Shown: positions 1-9,124 of the stretch, one piece after another
Position numbering within the stretch: the first letter of the stretch is position 1
Layout: each line of letters starts with the position of its first letter
NCBI RefSeq assembly: GCF_902825235.1
Contig: NZ_CADEAJ010000001.1
Location: forward strand, 189,096-253,095
From: Bartonella vinsonii subsp. vinsonii
GTDB lineage: Bacteria > Pseudomonadota > Alphaproteobacteria > Rhizobiales > Rhizobiaceae
Direction of reading: 5' to 3'
Length of the DNA stretch: 64,000 nt
Made by a program: the position numbers and the translations under genes
Notes under the pieces: model-generated
Seen by the model: only the letters and a program-made list of their open reading frames with translations
Told to the model about the DNA's origin: nothing
Databases searched by the model: none

Positions 1-179
1 AATTCATTGCTTGCTTTCCCCCCCCCATAAGAAGCAGAAAAAACAGCAAAACTTGAAAAAAGTGTCGAGAACAGAATCAAATCCGAAAGAATGTAGACCC
101 AAAAACCAAATGTCATTATCGAGCTACTATCGTGATGATGTTCATCGCCGTGAGCATTATTCATTGTCATCGCATTCAT
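1..179 (-). CDS. cyoC: Cytochrome o ubiquinol oxidase subunit III (partial)
   Basis: This is the first 59 codons of the third subunit of the heme-copper quinol oxidase, cut by the window edge. The protein would be a multi-pass inner-membrane subunit without redox centres. The visible N-terminus has a His-rich cytoplasmic stretch, then FGFWVYILSDLILFSTLF, the first membrane segment typical of CyoC. The start ATG at 179 overlaps the cyoB stop by four bases (ATGA), and AAGGAG lies 8 bases upstream, so the two are translationally coupled. The codons for Tyr-Gly-Gly-Gly contain a run of nine G (minus strand, 18-26), a possible slippage site. The frame stays open through it to the window edge. Confidence 0.9.
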   Translation of the reverse strand, partial: MNAMTMNNAHGDEHHHDSSSIMTFGFWVYILSDLILFSTLFSSFAVFSASYGGGKASNE

Positions 180-2194
180 ACTGTTGCTCCTTGTTTTTTA
201 AGAACAGCTGTAAAAACATCCTCAGTTTTTTGCACTTCTTCAGCTGGAATATAGTAACCATGGTGGTCACCTGTTAATGAATGACGCACAATCGTTGCAA
301 TAAAACCAATCAATCCAATCGCAACAAGCCACCAAATATGCCAAACAAGCGCAAAACCAACAACTAACGAGAAGAATCCTGCAATAATCCCTGCCGATGT
401 ATTTGAAGGCATATGAATTTTTGAAAATCCACTTGTTGGACGCTGATAACCATCCTTCTTCATATGCCAATAAGCATCATCATTCTGCACTTCTGGAATG
501 ATTGCAAAATTATAAGCAGGGGGAGGAGAAGAAACAGACCATTCAAGTGTCCGTCCATCACCCCAAGAATCATTTAATGTTACTGGCAAGCGCCCTTTAT
601 GTTTGATACCGTACCAAATTGCTAAAACAACTTGCAGCACAAAACAAAGGATACCAAGCAAAATAATAAAAGCTCCCAGTGCGGCAATGATAAACATTGG
701 TTGCCAACTAGGTTCCATATAATGTTGAAGACGACGCGTCGCACCCATCAAGCCAAGTGCATAAACTGGGAAAAAAGCGAGATAAAAACCTACGAACCAG
801 CACCAGAAAGATGCAATACCTAGAAACCGATTGGGTTTATAACCAAAGACTTTTGGAAACCAAAAAGCAAGCCCAGCTAGATAAGCAAAAACAACGCCAC
901 CAATAATTGTATGATGGAAATGTGCTACCAAAAAGAGCGAATTATGAAACTGCCAATCTGCAGGCACGATAGACATCAAAACGCCTGTTAATCCACCACC
1001 AACGAATGTAAAGATCATTCCCATACACCAAAGCATTGGAGGCTCGAAACGAATGCGACCCTTATACATAGTCAGTAACCAATTAAAGACTTTCACACCT
1101 GTGGGAACCGCAATGATCATCGTTGCAATACCAAAGAAAGTATTTACAGCTTCACCTCCACCCATTGTAAAGAAATGGTGTCCCCAAACAACAAGCGAAA
1201 GAATTAAAATAACCAACATTGCCCATACCATTGAAGTATAACCAAAAAGGCGTTTTGAAGAAAAAGTCGACACAACCTCAGAAACAATCCCAAAAGCAGG
1301 AACAACCAAAACATAAACTTCAGGATGACCAAAAATCCAGACATAGTTAATCCATACCATCGGATTTCCACCCCCAACATTGGTAAAGAAATTCATGCCC
1401 AAATAACGATCACATGCCAAGAGTGCGAATGCTACTGTTAAAACAGGATAAATCACCAAAATAAGGACATTGCTAACGAAAGCGCTCCAACAAAACACTG
1501 GCATTTTCATCATTGTCATCCCAGGAGCACGCATTTTAATAATGGTCGCAACAAAATTGATTGCCCCCATTGTCGTCGCGATACCAGAAAGCTGAAGCGA
1601 CCATAAATAATAATCTACCCCTGTATCTGGACTCCCTTGCAACTCAGAAAAAGGAGGATACATCAACCAACCACCACGACCAAAATTACCAACACCTAGC
1701 GATATGTTAATCAGTATTGCCCCTGCCGCTGTAATCCAAAACCCTAAATTATTTGCAAAGGGAAAGGCAACATCACGCGCACCAATTTGTAGCGGTATGA
1801 GATAATTAAAAAGACCAAATAAAATCGGTGTAGCCATGAAGAAAATCATAATGGTGCCATGCGCCGAAAAAATCTGATCAAAATGCTCAGGCGGCAAATA
1901 CCCTGCCGTTTCACTGCCAAGCGCCATAGCCTGATGTGTTCGCATCATAATTGCATCAGCAAAACCACGAACAAGCATGATAATACCGAGAACAATGTAC
2001 ATAATACCGATGCGTTTATGATCAACCGTTGTAATCCAATTTCGCCATAAAACTCCCCACCATCCAAGTACTGTTAAAGCAATAACAGCAATTAAACCTC
2101 CCAAAACAATCGCAATACATGTGTATAAAACGATTGGCTCATGTGCAAGTGCGTGAAAAGCACCAGCCGTAGGATCTGTAAGTCTTCCAAACAT
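176..2194 (-). CDS. cyoB: Cytochrome o ubiquinol oxidase subunit I
   Basis: This is the catalytic subunit of the bo3-type terminal oxidase. It oxidises ubiquinol, reduces O2 to water and pumps protons across the inner membrane. The 672-residue length fits the family. Heme-copper landmarks are clear: FGHPEVY and the following VVWGHHFFTMG (copper B histidines), then AHFHHTIIGG (heme ligand region). There are about 15 hydrophobic segments. It lies between cyoA (73-base gap) and cyoC (4-base overlap) in one minus-strand operon. It is unlike cytochrome c oxidase CoxA in that its partner subunit II lacks copper A ligands. I saw no lesions. Confidence 0.97.
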   Translation of the reverse strand: MFGRLTDPTAGAFHALAHEPIVLYTCIAIVLGGLIAVIALTVLGWWGVLWRNWITTVDHKRIGIMYIVLGIIMLVRGFADAIMMRTHQAMALGSETAGYLPPEHFDQIFSAHGTIMIFFMATPILFGLFNYLIPLQIGARDVAFPFANNLGFWITAAGAILINISLGVGNFGRGGWLMYPPFSELQGSPDTGVDYYLWSLQLSGIATTMGAINFVATIIKMRAPGMTMMKMPVFCWSAFVSNVLILVIYPVLTVAFALLACDRYLGMNFFTNVGGGNPMVWINYVWIFGHPEVYVLVVPAFGIVSEVVSTFSSKRLFGYTSMVWAMLVILILSLVVWGHHFFTMGGGEAVNTFFGIATMIIAVPTGVKVFNWLLTMYKGRIRFEPPMLWCMGMIFTFVGGGLTGVLMSIVPADWQFHNSLFLVAHFHHTIIGGVVFAYLAGLAFWFPKVFGYKPNRFLGIASFWCWFVGFYLAFFPVYALGLMGATRRLQHYMEPSWQPMFIIAALGAFIILLGILCFVLQVVLAIWYGIKHKGRLPVTLNDSWGDGRTLEWSVSSPPPAYNFAIIPEVQNDDAYWHMKKDGYQRPTSGFSKIHMPSNTSAGIIAGFFSLVVGFALVWHIWWLVAIGLIGFIATIVRHSLTGDHHGYYIPAEEVQKTEDVFTAVLKKQGATV

Positions 2195-2267
2195 TTCTCA
2201 ACCCATATCAAATGAATTTCAGTTACAAGAAACCTTCTTTTAAAAAGGTCCTTTCTCGATTGATGCC

Positions 2268-3239
2268 CTAAATAACATCAGGATCAAAAACAGAACAAAG
2301 GGCACCCCAAAGCGACTGAGCCGCAGCACGCTTCATTAAGTCTTCATTACATACGGTATTTTCATCAACACATCGATTGACAATCCGGTAATAAAGCCGA
2401 CTTTCAACAGGAGAAAAATAACGTACTTCAGCATCCTTTTCCTTAGCAGCAACATCACCCATACGCGGCGCAATAGAAAGCTGACGATAAGATGCACGAT
2501 CAAGAATTTGGCCACCAGACCGAGCTTTAGCAACCCAATTCTCAAAATCTTGCGGAGATACAGAATGCCATTTAAAGCGCATCTTTGCAAAACCATCACC
2601 ACTGTAATTTGCTGAGGTTCCTTTAAACACCCCTTGCTCATCCGCTATCAAATGCAATTTGGAATTCATCTGCGGCATAGCGTAAAGAACTGTGCCCAAT
2701 TTGGGTACCCAAAAAGCATTTACAGAACTTTCTGACGTCAATTGCAACAAAACTTGACGCCCTTTAGGTGCATAAATCTCATTGATCGATGCAATATTAT
2801 ATTCAGGGTAAATAAAAAGCCATTTCCAATCAAGAGCAACAACGTCTACTTGCAACGGCTTCCCTTCGCCAACAACTTCCACTGGAAGGGGATTTTCTGG
2901 CTCAAGCTTATAGGTGTAATAGGCTGTCAACGCACCTAAAACCGTTACAATAATAATTGGAACACCCCACATAAATGCTTCAATTTTATTTGAATGCCCC
3001 CAATCAGGTAAATATTCTTCTGCAGTATTCGACGCCCGATATTTAATGGCCAAAAATACTACACTCACCATCACTGGTATTACGACACAAAGCATAACAG
3101 CAACACAAATAACGATCAAAATAAGCTGTTGGCGCGCAACATACCCTGCTGGGTGAATAACGTCAAATTTACAACTAGATAAAAGAAACGCCATCCCTAA
3201 AATCACGAGCATCTTTATTTGTTTAACAAAGTTTCTCAT
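2268..3239 (-). CDS. cyoA: Cytochrome o ubiquinol oxidase subunit II (lipoprotein)
   Basis: Subunit II of the bo3 quinol oxidase. The start at 3239 was chosen because it gives a compact lipoprotein signal (Lys-rich start, hydrophobic core, lipobox LSSC) and has AGGTGAG just upstream. The frame stays open 39 bases further, to TTG at 3278, which would add an acidic N-terminus unsuited to a signal peptide. After the lipid-modified Cys come two membrane spans and a periplasmic cupredoxin domain (around TSANYSGDGFAKMRFK). This domain has no Cys/His copper A set, the hallmark of quinol rather than cytochrome c oxidases. It is first in the cyoABC operon, downstream of aroQ on the same strand. Confidence 0.94.
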   Translation of the reverse strand: MRNFVKQIKMLVILGMAFLLSSCKFDVIHPAGYVARQQLILIVICVAVMLCVVIPVMVSVVFLAIKYRASNTAEEYLPDWGHSNKIEAFMWGVPIIIVTVLGALTAYYTYKLEPENPLPVEVVGEGKPLQVDVVALDWKWLFIYPEYNIASINEIYAPKGRQVLLQLTSESSVNAFWVPKLGTVLYAMPQMNSKLHLIADEQGVFKGTSANYSGDGFAKMRFKWHSVSPQDFENWVAKARSGGQILDRASYRQLSIAPRMGDVAAKEKDAEVRYFSPVESRLYYRIVNRCVDENTVCNEDLMKRAAAQSLWGALCSVFDPDVI

Positions 3240-3363
3240 CTCACCTGCCCCATCATACATATCAGAAGTTGTCATCAAAAACGATGAAACCTCAATAACA
3301 TTGCTTACCTATTTAAAAAGAATTATCAAGTAAATTCAAATGCTCTCAGCAATATTATACAGA

Positions 3364-3828
3364 TTATACAACTTTTGATCTTCTTATACCAAATTTAAGC
3401 CTCTTAGAAAGATATTCAAGCGCAAACCAATATCCATCACTCCCACAACCAGCAATAACCGCATCCACACCTGTAGCGCTATAAGAATGGTGGCGAAAAG
3501 CTTCACGCTGATAAATATTAGACAAATGAACTTCCACTTTTGGCCCCGAAAATATTTTTAATGCGTCAAGAAGTGCAACAGATGTATGACTGTAAGCTGC
3601 TGGATTGATGATCAATCCAGCACTCACTCCAATGGCTGCCTGTATCCATTCTACCAATTGACCTTCACAGTTACTTTGATGAAAATGCACTATTACACCA
3701 GCATTTGTTGCCCATTCGCTGCAAAATTTTTCAATATCTTCTAGAGTCTCAGTTCCGTAAATTTCTGGCTCTCGTTGACCCAGAAAATTTAAATTAGGAC
3801 CATTTAAAACTGTTATAATTGTAGACAT
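3364..3828 (-). CDS. aroQ: 3-dehydroquinate dehydratase, type II
   Basis: This enzyme dehydrates 3-dehydroquinate to 3-dehydroshikimate, the third step of the shikimate pathway. The 154-residue protein opens with the type II signature VLNGPNLNFLGQREPEIYG, including the catalytic Tyr and the Asn/Arg loop. It also carries HFHQSNCEGQLVEWI, NPAAYSHTSVALLDAL and EVHLSN, all active-site segments. The ATG at 3828 has GAAGAGG upstream and matches the family start; the open frame extends 24 bases further without support. aroA of the same pathway lies at about 32 kb in this window. Confidence 0.95.
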   Translation of the reverse strand: MSTIITVLNGPNLNFLGQREPEIYGTETLEDIEKFCSEWATNAGVIVHFHQSNCEGQLVEWIQAAIGVSAGLIINPAAYSHTSVALLDALKIFSGPKVEVHLSNIYQREAFRHHSYSATGVDAVIAGCGSDGYWFALEYLSKRLKFGIRRSKVV

Positions 3829-3879
3829 AGTAAGCCTCTTCTTCTCGACCATAACCTCATAAAAAAATGAACATATTTT

Positions 3880-5022
3880 CTACTGCAATAAAGCTCCATC
3901 CTTAATCTCAAAAAATTCTGCTCGTCCTTTTAGGGCATCAAATAAAATGCGGTCCGTTCCTGTCATAAATGTTTGTCCCCCTAAGTCATCAAGAATATCA
4001 AATAAAGCAGCACGCCGATGAGGATCAAGATGTGCCGCCATTTCATCAAGTAGAAGAATAGGAGCCTTATCTGACATCATGCCTGTTAAACGCGCATGAC
4101 ACAAAACCAAGCCCGTCAAAAGAGCTTTTTGTTCACCTGTTGAACAAGATGTCGCAGCCATATTTTTATCAGCATAAAAAACCTGCAAATCTGTACGATG
4201 CGGTCCTTCCAATGTCCGCCCAGCAGCACGATCTCTTGCACGATGATGCCGCAGTCGCTCATAAAATTGTTCTTCAACCTCAACTGCTGATATCTTATCA
4301 AGAGCCATTTCTAAAAAACCATCAATTTGCAAAAAAGCCCGTGGAAAAGGTATTTGAGAAGGCGTTTGTGCAAACATATCATTTAAAAGGCGAATAACAT
4401 CGATACGCGCCGCAGCAATAGCCGTTGCCAGCTCTGCCATTTGCTTTTCTAAAGCATCAAACCAAGAAAAATCTTCATTTCCATCCAAAAACAAACGATT
4501 ACGTGCGCGCATAGCCTTATCATAATCTGTTATGCGGCGACTATGCAAAGGATCAATCGCCAAAACCATACGATCCAAAAAACGACGGCGCTCAAGCGAA
4601 GGACCGCTAAAAAGCCCATCCATAGAAGGAGTCAAAATGCTAATATGACAATAATCTGTTAGGCAATCACTTGTCTCATTCACACCATTAATATGAACTT
4701 TTCGACCGTTGCCATCAACTTCCAAAGCTGTACCAATATTCACTTCGCCATAAAGAGCACACTCAAGACACGCAAACACAACAAACCCTTCACCCCCACC
4801 GTCTGCAAAGCTCACATCAGAATAAACCGCACGCCGTAAACCACGACCAGGAGAGAGAAAAGATAACGCTTCTAAAAGATTCGTCTTACCAGCACCATTA
4901 TGGCCGGTAAAAACCACATGTTGACCTGAAAAATGAATATTAAAAGAAGGATAATTGCGATAACGCACAAGCTTTAGCTGTCTTACTGCCACTTTGTGCA
5001 CATGACCAGCTATGCATTGCAA
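3880..5022 (-). CDS. recF: DNA replication and repair protein RecF
   Basis: RecF is an SMC-like ATPase that loads RecA at gaps through RecOR. The 380-residue protein has a Walker A, GHNGAGKT at about residues 40-47, an ABC-type signature STGEQKALLTGL near residue 293, and a Walker B, PILLLDEMAAHLD. It ends 11 bases downstream of dnaN, so dnaN and recF are probably cotranscribed, the widespread dnaA-dnaN-recF arrangement. The N-terminal dozen residues before VRQLKLVRYRNY are longer than in many RecF proteins, so the true start may be a few codons later. Confidence 0.96.
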   Translation of the reverse strand: MQCIAGHVHKVAVRQLKLVRYRNYPSFNIHFSGQHVVFTGHNGAGKTNLLEALSFLSPGRGLRRAVYSDVSFADGGGEGFVVFACLECALYGEVNIGTALEVDGNGRKVHINGVNETSDCLTDYCHISILTPSMDGLFSGPSLERRRFLDRMVLAIDPLHSRRITDYDKAMRARNRLFLDGNEDFSWFDALEKQMAELATAIAAARIDVIRLLNDMFAQTPSQIPFPRAFLQIDGFLEMALDKISAVEVEEQFYERLRHHRARDRAAGRTLEGPHRTDLQVFYADKNMAATSCSTGEQKALLTGLVLCHARLTGMMSDKAPILLLDEMAAHLDPHRRAALFDILDDLGGQTFMTGTDRILFDALKGRAEFFEIKDGALLQ

Positions 5023-5033
5023 AACAATCGTCC

Positions 5034-6155
5034 CTAAACGCGAATGGGCATCAGCACATAAAGCGCAGCTTCATCATTCTTATCGCGTATCAGAGCAGGA
5101 GCTACAGCATCGGCCAACATAAAAACCATCTCATCATTCGAAAGTTGTCCAGCAATATCCAAGAGGTAACGTGAATTAAATCCTATCTCAAGCGGATCAG
5201 ATGTATAAGTTGCTGCTAACTGATCTTCCGCACTTCCTGAATCAGGATTATTAACAACAAGCCTCAATTGCCCATGCTCAATCGTTAACTTTACTGCACG
5301 CCCACGATCACTTGAAATTGTTGAAACACGATCAACCGCAGAAGAAAAGTCCTGCCTGTTAACAATCAATTCCTTATCATTCCCAAGAGGGATAACACGT
5401 TGATAATCCGGAAATGTTCCATCAATTAACTTTGATGTCAAAACTACAGAACCTACAGAAAAACGAATCTTTGTCTCTGAGAGCTCTACACACACCTCAC
5501 CATCAATTTCCTCCGAAAGCAGCTTTTGCAACTCTCCCACAGTTTTACGAGGAATAATGACACCCGGCATACCATCAATACTCGAAGGTGCCTCCATATC
5601 AACTTGTGCCAAACGATGTCCATCGGTCGCAACTAAACGTAGCTTCAAAACACCATCATTAACAATATGGAAATAAATGCCATTAAGATAATAACGGGTT
5701 TCCTCAGTAGAAATAGCAAATTGCGTACAATCCAGTAAATGTTTTAAGCCTGATGCTGATAGAGAAAAACGATAACCAAACTGACCCGGAAGTGACTCTG
5801 GAAAATCTATCTTTGGAAGGCACTGAAGTTGAAAATGTGCAAGACCCGAAACAACGGACATCGTACTTGTTTGATTTTCATCAACGGATAAAACAATTTC
5901 ACTACTGTCAGAAAATTTGCGAACGATATCATATAGCAAATGTGCTGGAACAGTTATTGCCCCAGCCTCTTCAACATTGACTACAAAAGACTCTGTAATC
6001 TCTAAATCAAGATCTGTTGCTTTTAATTGCACAGTACCATTGTCTACATCAATTAATACATTCGATAGAATAGGAACAGTATTACGACGCTCCACCACAC
6101 GGTGAATACGACCTAGAGATTTGAGAAATTGACTGCGATCCACTGTAATACGCAT
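5034..6155 (-). CDS. dnaN: DNA polymerase III sliding clamp (beta subunit)
   Basis: The beta clamp encircles DNA and tethers Pol III. The length of 373 residues is normal, with three repeated clamp folds. Recognisable pieces are the N-terminal MRITVDRSQFLKSLGRIHRVVERRNTVPILSN, the ATDGHRLA motif in the second domain, and the C-terminal VLMPIRV, the hydrophobic-pocket edge. It sits between dnaA and recF on the same strand, with 184 bases between it and dnaA that may hold its own promoter. It appears intact. Confidence 0.97.
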   Translation of the reverse strand: MRITVDRSQFLKSLGRIHRVVERRNTVPILSNVLIDVDNGTVQLKATDLDLEITESFVVNVEEAGAITVPAHLLYDIVRKFSDSSEIVLSVDENQTSTMSVVSGLAHFQLQCLPKIDFPESLPGQFGYRFSLSASGLKHLLDCTQFAISTEETRYYLNGIYFHIVNDGVLKLRLVATDGHRLAQVDMEAPSSIDGMPGVIIPRKTVGELQKLLSEEIDGEVCVELSETKIRFSVGSVVLTSKLIDGTFPDYQRVIPLGNDKELIVNRQDFSSAVDRVSTISSDRGRAVKLTIEHGQLRLVVNNPDSGSAEDQLAATYTSDPLEIGFNSRYLLDIAGQLSNDEMVFMLADAVAPALIRDKNDEAALYVLMPIRV

Positions 6156-6339
6156 AAAATCCCCGTTACAATTTACAAAAAACTACAGAAATTCTCTAGA
6201 TTAGAAATAACCTATCCCCTTAAAGAATCATCTACCTAATTCTATTCAACCTCTCTTTAAATAGCAAGTAACGACTGTATAAGCAAAAATAGCACTCCTT
6301 ATAAGTCCTCTACGCTCACTCTAAAAAGAGGAAAGACTG

Positions 6340-7911
6340 TTATGCAGCTTGCTCTCCAATCAACCGCTTAAGTAATTCAAGCTCTTTGGCCAATGTTTGA
6401 TCTCCACAAACCAAATCTTCAATTTTACGTACAGCATGTAAAACCGTTGTGTGATCACGCCCACCAAAACGACGCCCAATTTCTGGTAAGGAGCGAGGCG
6501 TCAACATTTTTGCCAAATACATCGCAACTTGTCGCGGCTTCACGACTGTACGTGTCCGACGATTAGATAACAAATCCTGTTTAGAAACATTATAATGCCG
6601 CGCAACTGTACGTTGAATTTCTTCGATCCGGATACGCTTAGGTTCACCAGAACGTGTCAAGTGGCCTAATAATTCATCAATCCGTTCTAAAGATAAATCA
6701 GACTCGAAAGACTGACGGAACAATAACTGATTAAATGCTCCTTCAATATCACGTCCCGACCCTGAAACTGTTTTCGCTATATACTCTAGAATATCATCAG
6801 AAATTGAGATCATGTTATCATCTTGTTGCGCCAATTGTAACCGCTGATGCAACATTTTCAAACGCATTTCATAATCGGGGGCTTCAATTTCAAGAGCAAC
6901 CCCTCCCTGAAGACGAGAGCGAACCCGAAGATCAAGTGATTCTAATTCTGCCGGTGGACGATCTGCGGCCACAACAACTTGTTTTGCACTGTCAAGCAAC
7001 ATATTCAGTAAATGACAAAATTCATGTTGAATCGACTTTCCCTGTAAAAATTGCATATCATCAATAATGAGAAGATCGATATCACGAAGCTGCTCTTTAA
7101 ATGAAAGAGCATCATTATCACGAATAGCCGTCGCAAAACGCCACATAAAATATTCAGCGGTCAAATAAATAACCCGCGCAGACGTTAAACGCTTCAACGC
7201 TGCAGATGCAATAGCTTGAAGCAAATGCGTTTTCCCTAAACCAACCGATGCGTGAATAAAAAGAGGATTAAATCTTAAGGCACTTTTATGACCTTCTGCA
7301 ATCGAACGCGCTGCTGCTAAAGCAACACGATTAGAAGAACCCTCTACAAAACTCTCAAAAGTATAGCGAGAATCAAGCGGTGAACCTAAAACACCTCCTT
7401 GAGCATTCTTTACTGAATGCTCTGTATACCCCTCAACGAAAGACGCCGTTGCCTGCTCTTCCAGAACAACAGGAGCTGCACTTGTTCTACAGACTACACC
7501 TGCTGAAACACGTTTCATACCCCGAACGATAATTTCGACGCGAAGAATCGCAGAATTCTCTTGTTTCCATAAATTGGTCAAAAGAGAACCATAATGATTG
7601 TTAATCCATGAACGCAAAAATGCTGTAGGAACAGAAAGTTTTACAAGATTACGGCTATATTCAGCAAGCTTCACACGTCCAAACCAGCTCGTATAAGCTT
7701 CCATACCAACCTGTGCCTTTAATTGCGCCATAACACGCGCAAAAGCTGCCGCCCCTTCCTCCTCTGAAATAATAGAATGCTCTACAAAAACACCTCTACC
7801 AACTTCCCCATCACTATCCGTTATCTTACTCTTTATTATTTTTTCTGCCGACAGGATATTCACCGAAACCCTTTTAAAGGAACTAGCTTTAGAGTTCAAT
7901 TTATCCACCAT
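6340..7911 (-). CDS. dnaA: Chromosomal replication initiator DnaA
   Basis: DnaA binds 9-base boxes and melts the origin. All four domains are present in 523 residues: domain I ([19 protein letters not shown], about 65-85), a variable linker, the AAA+ core (Walker A GLGKTH near residue 225, Walker [10 protein letters not shown]), and the DNA-binding domain IV with [19 protein letters not shown]. The N-terminal roughly 50 residues are longer than in E. coli. The start codon is embedded in a near-consensus DnaA box (TTATCCACC on the plus strand, 7901-7909), which suggests autorepression. An alternative downstream start cannot be excluded. Confidence 0.97.
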   Translation of the reverse strand: MVDKLNSKASSFKRVSVNILSAEKIIKSKITDSDGEVGRGVFVEHSIISEEEGAAAFARVMAQLKAQVGMEAYTSWFGRVKLAEYSRNLVKLSVPTAFLRSWINNHYGSLLTNLWKQENSAILRVEIIVRGMKRVSAGVVCRTSAAPVVLEEQATASFVEGYTEHSVKNAQGGVLGSPLDSRYTFESFVEGSSNRVALAAARSIAEGHKSALRFNPLFIHASVGLGKTHLLQAIASAALKRLTSARVIYLTAEYFMWRFATAIRDNDALSFKEQLRDIDLLIIDDMQFLQGKSIQHEFCHLLNMLLDSAKQVVVAADRPPAELESLDLRVRSRLQGGVALEIEAPDYEMRLKMLHQRLQLAQQDDNMISISDDILEYIAKTVSGSGRDIEGAFNQLLFRQSFESDLSLERIDELLGHLTRSGEPKRIRIEEIQRTVARHYNVSKQDLLSNRRTRTVVKPRQVAMYLAKMLTPRSLPEIGRRFGGRDHTTVLHAVRKIEDLVCGDQTLAKELELLKRLIGEQAA

Positions 7912-8573
7912 CTTTCATCCTGATAAAAATAAAAATTTGTCCTACCAAACAGCTAAAAATTAACTTAGCGAAAGCAAAACGCCCGACCCCAAATAAGACC
8001 ACTCATCCTCCCCTAGGACAGCTTTATTACAATTTCACCCCAAAAGATGACCAATTAAGATTTACTTGTATTCACGATATGACCCACTCTTCTTAAATAG
8101 CAAACATACCAATCAAGAGAACTAACAAACACGTCAGAAAACCTCTCCAACATGAGGGCTCACAATAGCCTAAAACAAAGCATCTTACACTCAACGCAAC
8201 ATAGGATAATAAGCTGATGTAACCCCTATATGTTTTTAGTCTCCATAAGAACCATACAAAACAGCAGAGGTAAAATGCAAGAGGTCAAAATGAAATCAAA
8301 AGCTCCTAAAAAGCCGTCATAAACCTGCTTCTATAAATGAGAGATGGGGAAAATAATTGATTCAATTCATTTTTTTTCTTTTAATTTACCAATCATTAAA
8401 GAATCTTTTCAGATTAAAAAAAAAAAATAAAAATGCTTGACAAAAAAGACTCTGCAAAAATCCATAAAGCTTGTGGATAACCATATAAAGTCTACAAATC
8501 TTCTCTTCTTTTTAGGAGAAGAATCGCTTGTGATTCCTTTCCTTAAAAGAGGGTATTTACAGAAAACAAATAA
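7912..8573. other. Long AT-rich dnaA upstream region with a perfect DnaA box; possible origin or dnaA control region
   Basis: About 660 bases without a convincing gene lie between dnaA and the rpsT terminator. They hold one perfect DnaA box (TTATCCACA on the minus strand, 8472-8480), a second 8-of-9 box at the dnaA start (7901-7909), and a strongly AT-rich run with poly-A at about 8360-8440. An AT-rich stretch beside a DnaA box resembles an origin. However, in characterised alphaproteobacteria oriC often lies near hemE, so this may only be the dnaA promoter. I saw too few boxes to call oriC. Confidence 0.4.
8472..8480 (-). promoter_or_regulatory. DnaA box (perfect consensus)
   Basis: The minus strand reads TTATCCACA, the E. 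coli R1-type consensus. It lies about 560 bases upstream of dnaA and just outside the rpsT terminator. It is embedded in CCATA-flanked sequence next to the AT-rich run. The role could be origin or autoregulation. Confidence 0.6.
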
Positions 8574-8601
8574 AAACCAGCATCCCCAAAAATGCTGGTT
8601 T
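8574..8601 (-). terminator. Intrinsic terminator of rpsT
   Basis: There is a ten-base stem (AAACCAGCAT / ATGCTGGTTT) with an eight-base loop. On the minus strand it is followed by TTTATTTG. It lies 24 bases after the rpsT stop, so it ends rpsT transcription before dnaA. Confidence 0.8.
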
Positions 8602-8625
8602 CATTTCTAATAAAATGGAAAAAGC

Positions 8626-8892
8626 TTAAACGCTAAGAGCCTTCAAACGTTTTGCTAAACGCGACACTTTTCGCGCGGCAGTATTTTTATGAAAAACCCC
8701 TTTGGAAACCGCACGCATAATTTCAGGTTCAAAATTCTTAAATGCTCTTTCTGCAGAAGCCTTATCGCCCCCAGCTAAAGCATCATCAAACTTACGCATA
8801 AAAGTACGAACGCGTGAACGGCGGGCCTTATTAACCTGTGTGCGTGCTGCAACTTTGCGCACTGCTTTTCGAGCGGAAGGTGTATTCGCCAT
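8626..8892 (-). CDS. rpsT: 30S ribosomal protein S20
   Basis: This is a small basic protein of 88 residues that binds 16S rRNA at the bottom of the 30S body. The family opening [18 protein letters not shown] and the Lys/Arg-rich helices with [16 protein letters not shown] and [20 protein letters not shown] are clear. It has its own terminator at 8574-8601, so it is a single-gene unit upstream of dnaA, the order usual in Hyphomicrobiales. An SD-like GAGAGAGA run precedes the ATG. Confidence 0.97.
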   Translation of the reverse strand: MANTPSARKAVRKVAARTQVNKARRSRVRTFMRKFDDALAGGDKASAERAFKNFEPEIMRAVSKGVFHKNTAARKVSRLAKRLKALSV

Positions 8893-9124
8893 AAATATCT
8901 CTCTCTTTCAACGCATCAGATAGAAACAGTCTCAATGACATCTCTACCAATCAAAACAAATCTTACCTCAGCAACATCATAAAGTTGCTGATAACTGCAC
9001 GGCTTATAACGCAATCCTCAAACAAACGTCAATCAAATTTTCAAAGAGTGGCATAAAAAAACAAAGCCAAACTCTCCGACATCCATCTTCATGTTAAGGA
9101 CACTTCTCAATGAACAAATACGGT

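Noticed and set aside
8437..8466. TTGACA with a weak TCCATA 18 bases later, on the plus strand
   Set aside because: It would transcribe into the rpsT terminator and antisense to rpsT, with no gene in that direction. Chance in AT-rich DNA is likely.
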